Positions 1-7,112 of a stretch of DNA of 25,085 bases are shown piece after piece; within the stretch, counting starts at the first letter, position 1; the number at the start of each line of letters is the position of its first letter. Source of the stretch: JBQTIQ01 sp052387955 (GTDB lineage Bacteria > Actinomycetota > Acidimicrobiia > Acidimicrobiales > JACDCH01); contig JBQTIQ010000099.1 in assembly GCA_052387955.1 (NCBI GenBank), positions 1 to 25,085 on the forward strand, in the 5' to 3' direction. Under the pieces are notes generated by a model, which worked only from the letters and a program-made list of their open reading frames with translations, did not search any database and was not told where the DNA came from. The translations under genes and the position numbers were made by a program.

Positions 1-125
1 CATCCCACTGGAACGACGACCCCAAGCCGTTCGTCTGGCACACCCCCGCCAACAAGATCATCGCCAAAGTCCGGCGCGGACGTGCGGCCCTAACCCACCA
101 GATCAAATCCGCGACGGACCACTAG
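1..125 (+). pseudogene. IS630-family transposase, C-terminal end (cut by window edge)
   Basis: Reading from base 3, 40 codons run to a TAG stop. The peptide starts SHWNDDPKPFVWHTPANKII and ends with a basic tail. The pattern WNDDPKPFxWxxxA-xI is the typical C-terminus of IS630-family DDE transposases, just after the catalytic domain. Only this tail is visible, so I cannot say whether the element is intact to the left; typed as pseudogene only because it is partial here. It shows that the left edge of the window is next to a mobile element. Confidence 0.75.
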
Positions 126-129
126 CAAT

Positions 130-145
130 GCGGCCATGGGGCCGC
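130..145. terminator. Short GC hairpin after the IS630 transposase
   Basis: A perfect 6-bp inverted repeat (GCGGCC / GGCCGC) with a 4-nt loop begins 5 bases after the transposase stop. It has no T-tract. It could be a weak terminator or part of the element end. Confidence 0.3.
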
Positions 146-255
146 TGATCTACGAAGGCCGGTTCCTCGGAAGGTGCCCAGGCGTGCCTTCGTTCAGTGA
201 TGCTCCGGTCCTTGGACCCGCGGTGTCGTCGCCCGGGAACGAGGGGAAGGTTGTC

Positions 256-735
256 CTAGTAGGCCGGAGGGCTGGGGCTGGCCCTCGAGGCCGTGCCTTG
301 GTCCTCGATCAGCCGCTTCAGGCGGCGCAGGTTGGCGGCCCACAACTGCTTCAGCGCCGGCGCCGCCACCGTGGCGCCGACCGGCCCGCCCATGAACAAG
401 GGGAAGACAAGGGCCTCCTCCCATCCGAACCGGGCCCGTCCCGGGCCGGCGGGTTCGAGGGTGAAGCGGCCCTCGCCCTTGACCACGCCGGCGTGACGGA
501 CGCCCATGGCCCGTCCCGGCGACCACTCGGTCACCTCCATGCGGTCGGTGAGCCGGACCGGGCCGATCTTGGTCACGCACTCGAAGGTGGTACCGACGCC
601 CTGGCGGGCCGTCGACGTGAAACGGATGCTCTCGGCGTCGAGCATCCAGTCGACGTGACGGGCGATGTCCTCCACCACCGCCCAGACCTCGTCGACGCCG
701 GCGTCGATGACGGTCGACACCTCGATCCGGGACAT
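256..735 (-). CDS. SRPBCC (START/polyketide cyclase-like) family protein
   Basis: 159 residues starting MSRIEVSTVIDAGVDEVWAV. The N-terminal beta strand followed by a D-x-V-W-x-V-V-E-D-I helix, a WMLDAESI stretch, paired strands (TDRMEVTEWSPGRAMGVRH) and a long C-terminal helix (LKQLWAANLRRLKRLIE) are the layout of the SRPBCC helix-grip fold, which binds hydrophobic ligands. No catalytic residues can be assigned, so the ligand is unknown. The start is the ATG whose first base overlaps the last base of the upstream methyltransferase TGA (TGATG), so the two genes should be translationally coupled. A larger open frame upstream is out-of-frame methyltransferase sequence and was not used. Confidence 0.85.
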   Translation of the reverse strand: MSRIEVSTVIDAGVDEVWAVVEDIARHVDWMLDAESIRFTSTARQGVGTTFECVTKIGPVRLTDRMEVTEWSPGRAMGVRHAGVVKGEGRFTLEPAGPGRARFGWEEALVFPLFMGGPVGATVAAPALKQLWAANLRRLKRLIEDQGTASRASPSPPAY

Positions 736-1490
736 CAGGCGCGTCCGTAGACGCTGACGTGGGCGGGGCTGTCGGGCCCGAACGGGCTCCGGTCCCAAGC
801 CCCGTAGCGGTCGTGGAGGCGCAGCCCGGCGGCGCCGGCCATGCCGTCGAGCTGGGCCGGGGTGGCGTAGCGGATGCTCCACGGCCGCAGGCGCACGCCC
901 TGCTCGGTGATCTCGACGTGCTGGCCGTCGACCACCTGGCTGTCCCGCCGGCGCCGGCTCACGCTCAGCACCACCGAGGCGAGGTCGACTCGCACCGCCT
1001 CGACCGCGCTCGGGTGGTGGCCGTCGCCGGGGACGAAGGCCTCGATCACGAACCGCCCCGCCGGCGCCAGGACCGCTGCCACCCGCTCCAGGCACCGGCG
1101 CTGGCCGGGCTCGTCGGCCACGTTGAACAGCGTGTTGAAGGCGGCGAACACCAGCCCGAAACGGGCATCGGGACCGCCGGGAAGCCCCGACAGGTCGAGT
1201 TCAGCCATATCACCGATCGCCACCGGTAGGTGCTTCCCGCCGGGCTTGGCCCGCAACCGGCCCACCATCGCCGGCGAGGCATCGATACCCCACACGTCGA
1301 CCCCTCGCCCCGCCAGCGGCAGGGCCAGCCGGCCGCTGCCGACGCCCAACTCGAGGACCGGCCCCCCGGTGGCGAGGGCCCACCCGGCCAGGGCCTCGAC
1401 CGCCGCGGCGACGTCGGCCCCGTCGCCGTACCAGTCGTCGTAGACGTCGGCGAACCCGTCCCCGTACGTGGCCGCGTCGTAGCCCTCCAT
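735..1490 (-). CDS. Class I SAM-dependent methyltransferase
   Basis: 251 residues beginning MEGYDAATYGDGFADVYDDW, the usual N-terminus of small Rossmann methyltransferases. Motif I is VLELGVGSGRLALPLA at about residues 45-60 and the motif II acidic residue is in GIDAS (D70). FDxVFAAFNTLFN-like sequence (GLVFAAFNTLFNV) follows, as in the Methyltransf_25/11 group. The substrate is unknown. The frame stays open upstream to 1643, but only through the 60-bp tandem repeat, so ATG 1490 was chosen where family homology begins. It is first gene of a two-gene unit with the SRPBCC protein and divergent from the membrane-protein gene at 1817. Confidence 0.87.
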   Translation of the reverse strand: MEGYDAATYGDGFADVYDDWYGDGADVAAAVEALAGWALATGGPVLELGVGSGRLALPLAGRGVDVWGIDASPAMVGRLRAKPGGKHLPVAIGDMAELDLSGLPGGPDARFGLVFAAFNTLFNVADEPGQRRCLERVAAVLAPAGRFVIEAFVPGDGHHPSAVEAVRVDLASVVLSVSRRRRDSQVVDGQHVEITEQGVRLRPWSIRYATPAQLDGMAGAAGLRLHDRYGAWDRSPFGPDSPAHVSVYGRA

Positions 1491-1587
1491 CACGCCGCAA
1501 ATCCTGGCGCGGCCGGGCCCGCTGGCATGCATCGGGGTCCAGGCGGCGGCAGACGGGGCCCGCGGCCGGCGACCGACGGGCACCGCT

Positions 1588-1738
1588 CGTCGTGGGGCGG
1601 CGACGGGTGCACGATCGAGGTCGTTGGTGCGATTGGTGTGCATCGTGCGTCGTGGGGCGGCGACGGGTGCACGGTCGATGTGGTTGGTGCGATTGGTGTG
1701 CGTCGTGCGTCGTGGGGCGGCGACGGGTGCACGGTCGA
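1588..1738. repeat. 60-bp tandem repeat, about 2.5 copies
   Basis: Copies start at 1588, 1648 and 1708 (the last partial), each opening with CGTCGTGGGGCGGCGACGGG and continuing through GGTGCACG and TTGGTGCGATTGGTGTGC. Copies differ at only a few bases. The unit is exactly 60 bp, so any frame through it encodes a 20-residue repeat, which explains several spurious long open frames here. It fills most of the 326-bp gap (1491-1816) between divergent genes; nothing else was recognised in that gap apart from the -10-like site at 1804. Confidence 0.9.
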
Positions 1739-1803
1739 CCCGCCCGCGGCTGCCGCCGGCGCGGCTGGTGTGCCCGTCCGGCGGCTCCCGAGGACCTCGG
1801 CAC

Positions 1804-1809
1804 TACGCT
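1804..1809 (+). promoter_or_regulatory. -10-like hexamer TACGCT for leaderless start at 1817
   Basis: TACGCT ends 7 bases before the ATG, which would place the transcript start at or next to the A of the start codon. There is no Shine-Dalgarno and no clear -35 box. The same hexamer and spacing occur before the cysteine desulfurase gene. Confidence 0.55.
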
Positions 1810-1816
1810 GCGGGCG

Positions 1817-2746
1817 ATGGCCGCCGGTCCTGCGGCGCCCGCGTGGGCCCTCCCCGGGACGCCGGCGCCCGGCACTCCCCACGTCTCGTCGGCGCCGGCC
1901 GGCGGCCCGAGCCCGACCCGAGGCCGGGAGGCGGCGCCGGCGCCGGTCCCGCTGCGGCCGATGACGACCGCCGATGTGCTCGACGGGGCGATCGCCGTCC
2001 TCAAGGCGGCGCCGGGCACGGTCCTGGGCATCACCGCCGCGCTGGCCCTGCCCCTCGAGACCTGGCGCACCTGGGTGGAGCGCGACACCGTGGTGGGCGG
2101 CGGGCTGGGCGGCCTCTTCGACGCGGCCGGCGACACCTCCGGCTCCTCGGTGCTCTCCTCACTGTCCGATGCGCTCCCGCCCTTGGTCCTGTCCTCGATG
2201 GTGCTGTCCTTCGTCGCCGGCGCCATCGCCTGGCTGGTGATGGAGTGGTATGCCGGCCGGTCGCCGTCGGGGGCCGAGGCGCTGGCCGCCGCCGGCCGCC
2301 GCCTCCCGGCGCTGTTGGGAGCGTGGGTGCTGGTCCACCTGTGCGAAGCGGTCGCCGGCATCGCCCTGCTGGTGCCGGCGCTGTTCGTGATGGCCGCGTT
2401 CCTGCTCACCGCGCCGGTCATCGTGGTGGAAGGCCTCGGCCCGGTGGCGGGGATGCGGCGCTCGCTCGCCCTGACCCGCCGGCATCTCGGCCCCGTAGTC
2501 GGCACCGCCCTTCTCATCGCCCTCGTCGAAGGGGTCCTCGACCTGGCCCTGACCGCCACCGGGCTGCTCTTCGCCGAGGCCTCGTGGGGTTGGGTCGTGA
2601 CCGCCGTGTGCCGGGTGGCCAGCGCGCTCGTCACCATCCCGTTCGTGGCCGCGGCCACCACGCTGGTGTACGTCGACCGGCGAGTGCGCACCGAGGGCTT
2701 CGACATCGAGGCCGGCCTGGCCCAGCGCTTCTCGGACGTGGCCTGA
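1817..2746 (+). CDS. Polytopic membrane protein, glycerophosphodiester-phosphodiesterase membrane-domain-like
   Basis: 309 residues. A Pro/Ala-rich leader of about 45 residues ends in PLRPMTTADVLDGAIAVLK, the signature N-terminus of a family of actinobacterial integral membrane proteins. About five to six hydrophobic helices follow (for example VLSSMVLSFVAGAIAWLVM and VLVHLCEAVAGIALLVPALF), and the charged C-terminus TTLVYVDRRVRTEG is also typical of the family. The family has no established reaction; resemblance to the membrane part of some glycerophosphodiesterases does not imply catalysis. ATG 1817 was chosen because it follows a leaderless promoter motif; the open frame further upstream only reads through tandem repeats. 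The DUF4129 gene starts 3 bases after the stop, so the two are probably one operon. Confidence 0.8.
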   Translation: MAAGPAAPAWALPGTPAPGTPHVSSAPAGGPSPTRGREAAPAPVPLRPMTTADVLDGAIAVLKAAPGTVLGITAALALPLETWRTWVERDTVVGGGLGGLFDAAGDTSGSSVLSSLSDALPPLVLSSMVLSFVAGAIAWLVMEWYAGRSPSGAEALAAAGRRLPALLGAWVLVHLCEAVAGIALLVPALFVMAAFLLTAPVIVVEGLGPVAGMRRSLALTRRHLGPVVGTALLIALVEGVLDLALTATGLLFAEASWGWVVTAVCRVASALVTIPFVAAATTLVYVDRRVRTEGFDIEAGLAQRFSDVA

Positions 2747-2749
2747 GCG

Positions 2750-3574
2750 ATGGCGTGCTGCGGGCGTCGCTCTTCTCCTGTCGCCGTCGCCGTCGCCGGC
2801 GCCGTCGCGGCCGTGGTCCTGGTCCTGCTGACGGCGATGCCGGGGGCGTCCGCCTCCACTGGTGGGTTCGCCGGCCCGGCCCAGGGGGAGCCGGGGCCGC
2901 CGGCGGACGAGATCCGCCGGCGGGCCGACGACATCGCCGGGAGGGAGTTCGCCCAACACGAGAGCCTGCTCGAGCGGGCCCTGGGCTGGGTCGGCGACCG
3001 GCGGCCCGACGTCGGGCCCGGGGGCACCGCCGGCAGCGGGCCCGGGTTCGTCGGGGTGGCCCTCACCCTCGTGATCCTCGTCGTCGGACTGGTGCTGCTG
3101 TGGCGCATCCTGGGCCGCCTCGGGACCGTTCTCGACCAACGGGCCGAGGGCCCCCCGGCGTTCGTCACCGAGTCCGACCGGCGACGGAGCGAGGCCGACT
3201 GGCGCGCCCTGGCCGAAGCCGCCGAGGGCGCCGGCCGGCTCCGCCAAGCACTACGGGCCCGCTACGGCGAGCTGGTGGCAGCCCTGGTCGCGATGCGAGC
3301 CCTCGACACCGTCCCCGGCCGCACCAGCGGCGAGTACCGGCGCCGGCTCGCTGCCTCTGTCCCCGGCGGTGCCGACGACTTCGGCGCCGCCACCGAGCTC
3401 TTCGAGACGGCGTGGTACGGCGGCAAGGCCCCGTCCCCCGAGGCCTACGACCGGTTCCGCACCCTCGCCGGGCGCGTCCGTGACGCCACTCGGGCGGCCG
3501 GCGGGGCACTGGCCGCCGAGGACCGCGACGATGGCGTCGGCAGCGATGCCGATGTCGACCGCTCCGGCGGGTGA
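2750..3574 (+). CDS. DUF4129 domain-containing membrane protein
   Basis: 274 residues. Residues 11-30 are a hydrophobic signal or anchor (VAVAVAGAVAAVVLVLLTAM) and a second membrane helix is at about 102-120 (GVALTLVILVVGLVLLWRI). The C-terminal cytoplasmic part matches DUF4129: a charged helix with WRALAEAAE at about 151, RYGELVAAL at 171-179, RTSGEYRRRL at 191-200 and FETAWYGG at about 218-225. DUF4129 genes usually sit beside a MoxR ATPase, DUF58 and a transglutaminase-like gene in envelope-associated clusters. Here the only partner is the upstream membrane protein, and an IS3 remnant begins within about 70 bp of the stop. Loss of the rest of the cluster is possible but inferred. Confidence 0.82.
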   Translation: MACCGRRSSPVAVAVAGAVAAVVLVLLTAMPGASASTGGFAGPAQGEPGPPADEIRRRADDIAGREFAQHESLLERALGWVGDRRPDVGPGGTAGSGPGFVGVALTLVILVVGLVLLWRILGRLGTVLDQRAEGPPAFVTESDRRRSEADWRALAEAAEGAGRLRQALRARYGELVAALVAMRALDTVPGRTSGEYRRRLAASVPGGADDFGAATELFETAWYGGKAPSPEAYDRFRTLAGRVRDATRAAGGALAAEDRDDGVGSDADVDRSGG

Positions 3575-3644
3575 GGAGCTCGTCGGCGTTCCGTGGCGAA
3601 TTGGCAGTCCGCCCGGCGTCGGCGCCGGGGCCTCGTAGCGGTGT

Positions 3645-4277
3645 GATCCAGGCGTTCTGCCAGGGGGAGCCGGGGTCGATGAAGATCGACCCGACGCCGT
3701 TGAAGCGGCACCAGTCCGCGACGGCTTGGGCGATGAACTCGGGGCCGTTGTCGAAGCGCACGAAGGCCGGCGCGCCGCGGGTGACCAGGAGCCGGTCGAG
3801 GCAGTCGACGACCTTGTCGGCGTCGATGGAACGGTCCACGACGATGGCGGGACACTCGCGGGTGTACTCGTCGACGATGTTGAGCAGCTTGATGGTGCGG
3901 CCGTCGACGGTGACGTCGAACTGGAAGTCGAGGGCCCACAGGGCGTTCGGGGCGATGGGGCACATGGCGCCGACGGCGGTGCCGATCCCGCGGTGGGGCT
4001 TCTTGCGTTTCCGGTAGGGCACCTTCAGTCCTTCCTCGCGCCAGAGGCGCTGGATCCGCTTGTCATTGACGTGGCGGCCCTCGCGGCGCGCCTGGTTGGC
4101 GGCACGTCGCCAACCCCACCGCGGTCTCTCCTTGGAGAAGGCCCGGAGGAAGGCGCGCAGCTCGACCTCGTCATCGCTCAGTGTGGGCGGGTCGAGGCGT
4201 TGGGTCGATCGGTGCTGGCCGACGACCCTGCAGGCGTGTCGCTGGGAGACCCCGAACCGTTCCGTGAGCATGGCCAC
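3645..4277 (-). pseudogene. IS3-family transposase orfB (integrase core), truncated at the catalytic Glu
   Basis: 211 recognisable residues from the GTG at 4277; in the intact element orfB would be reached by -1 frameshifting near 4302, since its frame is open back to the orfA stop. It has the HTH_21-like region (RPRWGWRRAA and NDKRIQRLWREEGLKVPYRK) and then the rve integrase core. The first catalytic Asp is in WALDFQFD (D117) and the second in RFDNGPEF (D176). Homology ends with SPWQNAWI at residue 211. The next codon, 212, should be the Glu of the DD(35)E triad (family consensus NAWIES), but sequence from there on is unrelated. The frame stays open further only by reading antisense to the DUF4129 gene. 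The product should be inactive. Confidence 0.88.
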
Positions 4278-4300
4278 CGCGGCCCGGCGACGGTTCGGGG

Positions 4301-4582
4301 TCAGAAGTTTCCCTCGGCCAGCTCCTTGAGCATCGACTTGTCGAGCTCAGCCTCCGCGAGGAGCTTCTTCAGCCGGGTGTTCTCGCCCTCGAGCTCCTTG
4401 AGCCGCTTCGCGTCGCTCGCCTTCATGCCGCCGTACTGGGCGACCCAGCGATGCCACGTCGAGTCCGCGATCTGCAGATGCCTGCACACCTCATCGAGCT
4501 CGGTCCCGCCGGCCAGCAGCTTGTGGCCCTCGGCGAGCTTGCGGATGATCTGGTCGGGCGTGTGCCGCCGACGCTTCGTCAT
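4301..4582 (-). CDS. IS3-family transposase orfA (HTH protein)
   Basis: 93 residues beginning MTKRRRHTPDQIIRKLAEGH. The helix-turn-helix is around ELDEVCRHLQIADSTWHRWV, and a leucine-zipper-like coiled coil follows (RLKELEGENTRLKKLLAEAE), ending in KSMLKELAEGNF. All are hallmarks of IS3-group orfA, which binds the element ends. Its stop overlaps the orfB frame, as expected for programmed -1 frameshifting. With orfB broken, it can at most be a DNA-binding remnant. Confidence 0.88.
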   Translation of the reverse strand: MTKRRRHTPDQIIRKLAEGHKLLAGGTELDEVCRHLQIADSTWHRWVAQYGGMKASDAKRLKELEGENTRLKKLLAEAELDKSMLKELAEGNF

Positions 4583-4696
4583 GAGTGCTGTCCTCCTGCC
4601 CCATCTTGGGGCAACGGACTCGCACACCACCTGGACCACTACAAGGGGGGTCAGCTCACGAGGGCTGGCCCAGGCTCGCGGAGGACGCCGTCGCCC

Positions 4697-4702
4697 TACG
4701 CT
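4697..4702 (+). promoter_or_regulatory. -10-like hexamer TACGCT for leaderless start at 4710
   Basis: TACGCT ends 7 bases before the ATG of the cysteine desulfurase gene, the same hexamer and spacing as at 1804. No Shine-Dalgarno is present. It lies 44 bp beyond the IS3 left end, so the insertion spared it. Confidence 0.55.
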
Positions 4703-4709
4703 TCGGCTC

Positions 4710-5876
4710 ATGGGAGGGACCGCCGCCGGCGCCGGGTTCGCCTATCTCGACCACGCCGCCACCACGCCGATGCGCGCTGGTGCGGTGGCGGCGATGCTGC
4801 CCTTCCTGACCGAGCGCTTCGGCAACCCGTCGGGCTCGCACGCCGTGGCCCGCGACGCCCGCCGGGCTCTCGACGACGCCCGCGACGCGATGGCCGACGC
4901 CCTCGGCTGCCGTCCCGGCGAGGTGGTCTTCACCAGCGGGGGCACCGAAGGCGACAACACCGCCGTGTTCGGCGCCGGCCGCCAGCCCGGCATTCGCGAC
5001 GGCCCCGACGTGGTGGTGTGCTCGGCCATCGAGCACCATGCCGTGCTCGACCCCGCCGAGCGCCTCGGTGCCCGGGTGGTGGGCGTCCACCGTGACGGGA
5101 CGGCCGACCTCGACGCCCTCGCCGCCAACCTCGACGACCGGGTGCGGCTGGTCTCCGTCATGCTGGCCAACAACGAGGTCGGCACCGTGCAGCCGTTGGC
5201 GGCGATAGCCGAGCTGGTCCGCCGGCTGGCGCCCCGGGCGGTGCTGCACACCGACGCGGTGCAGGCGTTCCCGTGGCTCGACATCACCGAGATGGCGGCG
5301 CCCGCCGACCTGGTGTCGGTCAGCGGCCACAAGTTCGGCGGCCCCAAGGGCGTGGGGGCGCTGGTGGTGCGCGACGGCACCGTCTTCGACCCCCGGCAGG
5401 TGGGCGGCGGCCAGGAGCGTGACCGCCGCAGCGGCACCCACAACGTCGCCGGCATCGTGGCCCTGGCCGAGGCCGCCCGGCTCACCGTGGAGGAGCGCAA
5501 GGCGACCGTCGAGCGCGCCGCGGGACTGCGCGACCAGCTGGCCGACGGGCTGCTGGCGGCAGTGCCGGGCGCCTTCGAGAGCGGGGCGCGGGCGGCCAAG
5601 GTCGCCGGCTGCTGCCACCTCTGTTTCGAGGGGATCGAGAGCGAGGCGCTCCTCTTCCTGCTCGAACGGGGCGGGGTGATGGCGTCGGCGGCCTCGTCGT
5701 GCGCGTCGGGGGCCCAGGATCCCTCCCATGTCCTCGCCGCGCTGGGCGTCCCGCGCCAGCTGGCCCGCGGCTCCCTCCGCCTTTCCCTCGGCACAACCAC
5801 CACCACCGCGGATGTGGCCCGCGCCCTCGAAGTCGTGCCCGACGCCGTTCACCGCCTCCGCCGCACCGGCTCCTGA
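4710..5876 (+). CDS. iscS: Cysteine desulfurase (NifS/IscS type)
   Basis: 388 residues, a normal length for the class V aminotransferase family. It is a PLP enzyme that converts cysteine to alanine and passes the sulfur on as a persulfide. Visible motifs are YLDHAATTP at 12-20, FGNPSGSH, TSGGTEGDN at 75-83, EHHAVL (stacking His110 region), HTDAVQAF at 180-187, and SGHKFGGPKG with the PLP lysine K208. RSGTHNV follows, and the persulfide-forming cysteine is C331 in ASSCASGAQDPSHVL. The insertion after ASSC is the short form. mnmA lies 180 bp downstream, a thiolase that needs sulfur from this enzyme, which supports a role in tRNA thiolation besides Fe-S supply. The start is ATG 4710, behind a leaderless promoter motif; the open frame back to 3726 only traverses the IS3 remnant. 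Confidence 0.93.
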   Translation: MGGTAAGAGFAYLDHAATTPMRAGAVAAMLPFLTERFGNPSGSHAVARDARRALDDARDAMADALGCRPGEVVFTSGGTEGDNTAVFGAGRQPGIRDGPDVVVCSAIEHHAVLDPAERLGARVVGVHRDGTADLDALAANLDDRVRLVSVMLANNEVGTVQPLAAIAELVRRLAPRAVLHTDAVQAFPWLDITEMAAPADLVSVSGHKFGGPKGVGALVVRDGTVFDPRQVGGGQERDRRSGTHNVAGIVALAEAARLTVEERKATVERAAGLRDQLADGLLAAVPGAFESGARAAKVAGCCHLCFEGIESEALLFLLERGGVMASAASSCASGAQDPSHVLAALGVPRQLARGSLRLSLGTTTTTADVARALEVVPDAVHRLRRTGS

Positions 5877-6056
5877 GCGCGGCGGCGGCGGGCCGGCTGG
5901 CGCCGACGGGCTGGGCGGGGCCGGTGGGCCGGCCCGCCCGTTGTGCACCCAGGTGCGCCGGGGCGAGCGCCGGCGGACGGTGGGTTCCGGCTGCCGGCGC
6001 TGCCCGCGGGGAACGGGTTGGCGGCCGGCGCCGGCCGGTGCCACCGTGGGGTGGTC

Positions 6057-7112
6057 ATGAAGGTGCTGGTGGCGATGAGCGGCGGGGTCGACTCGTCGGT
6101 GGCCGCTTGCCTGGTGCTCGCCGCCGGCCACGACACGGTGGGCGTGACCCTGAAGCTGTGGGGCGGCGAGTCCGATACCGGGTGCTGTTCGGTCAGCGAC
6201 GTCGACGACGCCCGGCGGGTGGCCGACCAGTTGGGCATCGACCACCACGTGTTCAACCTCGGTGACGACTTCGACACCCATGTGGTGGCGCCCTACGTGG
6301 CCGACCACGGCGCCGGCCGGACACCGAACCCGTGCGTGGAGTGCAACCGGCACCTCAAGTTCGCCAAGCTCCTCCGCCGGGCCGACGCGCTCGGCTTCGA
6401 CGCCGTCGCCACCGGGCACCACGCCCGCGTCGTCGACCGCCCCGACGGCACCCGCCGGGTGGCGCGGGGCACCGACGGGGGCAAGGACCAGAGCTACGTG
6501 CTGTACATGCTCGGCCCCAACGAACTGGACCGGGTGCTGATGCCGGTGGGGCACCTGGACAAGGCCGGCGTACGGGCCGAGGCGACCCGTCTCGGCCTGC
6601 GCACCGCGGCCAAGCCCGACAGCCAGGACGTGTGCTTCATCACCGGCGGCGCCGGCCGCGGCCGTTTCCTGGGCGAGCGGCTCAGCTTCACCCCCGGCCG
6701 TGTCGTCGACGCCGGCTCAGGCCGTCAGGTCGGCGAGGTGGGGGCGGTCGAGCTGGTGACGATCGGCCAACGCCGGGGCCTGGGGCTGCCCGGAGGCAGC
6801 CGGCCCCGCTACGTCACGGCCGTCGACGTGGCCTCCGCCACCGTCGTCGTCGGCGGTCCCGCCGACCTGCTCGACCACGAAGTCGCGCTCGACCGGCTGG
6901 CCTGGGCCGCCGGCGCCCCGCCGACGCGACCGCTGGTCGTCGCCGGCCAGACCAGCGCCCACGGCGCGCCGGCGCCGGCCGTGTTCTTTCCCCCGTCGGC
7001 CGTATTGCGCTGGGACCGACCTCAGCGCCGGGTGGCGCCGGGCCAGGCCATCGTGCTCTACGAAGGCGACGAGGTCGTGGGTGGCGGCACCGCCACCGGC
7101 AAGGCCCGCTGA
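6057..7112 (+). CDS. mnmA: tRNA-specific 2-thiouridylase MnmA
   Basis: 351 residues, the usual family length. It adenylates U34 of Lys, Glu and Gln tRNAs and inserts sulfur to give 2-thiouridine. The PP-loop SGGVDSS is at 8-14, LKLWGG and GCCSVSDVDDARRVA follow, and the catalytic cysteine pair is C93 in TPNPCVECN and C193 in DSQDVCFI. GKDQSYVLYML and TIGQRRGLGLPGG are also diagnostic. ATG 6057 was chosen because the PP-loop core starts there; the upstream GTG at 5943 would add an unrelated low-complexity leader. No clear promoter or ribosome site is visible, so co-transcription with iscS is likely. The last 55 bases overlap the minus-strand membrane-protein gene tail to tail. Confidence 0.95.
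   Translation: MKVLVAMSGGVDSSVAACLVLAAGHDTVGVTLKLWGGESDTGCCSVSDVDDARRVADQLGIDHHVFNLGDDFDTHVVAPYVADHGAGRTPNPCVECNRHLKFAKLLRRADALGFDAVATGHHARVVDRPDGTRRVARGTDGGKDQSYVLYMLGPNELDRVLMPVGHLDKAGVRAEATRLGLRTAAKPDSQDVCFITGGAGRGRFLGERLSFTPGRVVDAGSGRQVGEVGAVELVTIGQRRGLGLPGGSRPRYVTAVDVASATVVVGGPADLLDHEVALDRLAWAAGAPPTRPLVVAGQTSAHGAPAPAVFFPPSAVLRWDRPQRRVAPGQAIVLYEGDEVVGGGTATGKAR

Larger units (their letters stand above)
3645..4652 (-). mobile_element. IS3-family insertion sequence, 3'-truncated
   Basis: orfA and orfB are arranged on the minus strand as in IS3-group elements, with orfB in the -1 frame relative to orfA. The probable left end lies at about 4631-4652, reading TGACCCCCCTTGTAGTGGTC on the minus strand, an IS3-like terminus beginning with TGA. 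The other end is missing: orfB homology stops abruptly at 3645 and no matching inverted copy of the left end is found between 3575 and 3645. The element lies between DUF4129 and the cysteine desulfurase gene, leaving the latter's promoter intact. Confidence 0.8.

Noticed and set aside
1588..1738. CRISPR-like array
   Set aside because: The repeats are contiguous 60-bp units without unique spacers, and no cas genes are present.
1490..1882. Minus-strand and plus-strand open frames with 20-residue Pro/His or Trp/Cys repeats
   Set aside because: They are open only because the 60-bp tandem repeat is divisible by three; different frames on both strands are equally open.
3726..4709. N-terminal extension of about 328 residues on the cysteine desulfurase
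   Set aside because: This stretch is antisense to the IS3 transposase genes, and the desulfurase homology begins at 4710 behind a promoter motif.
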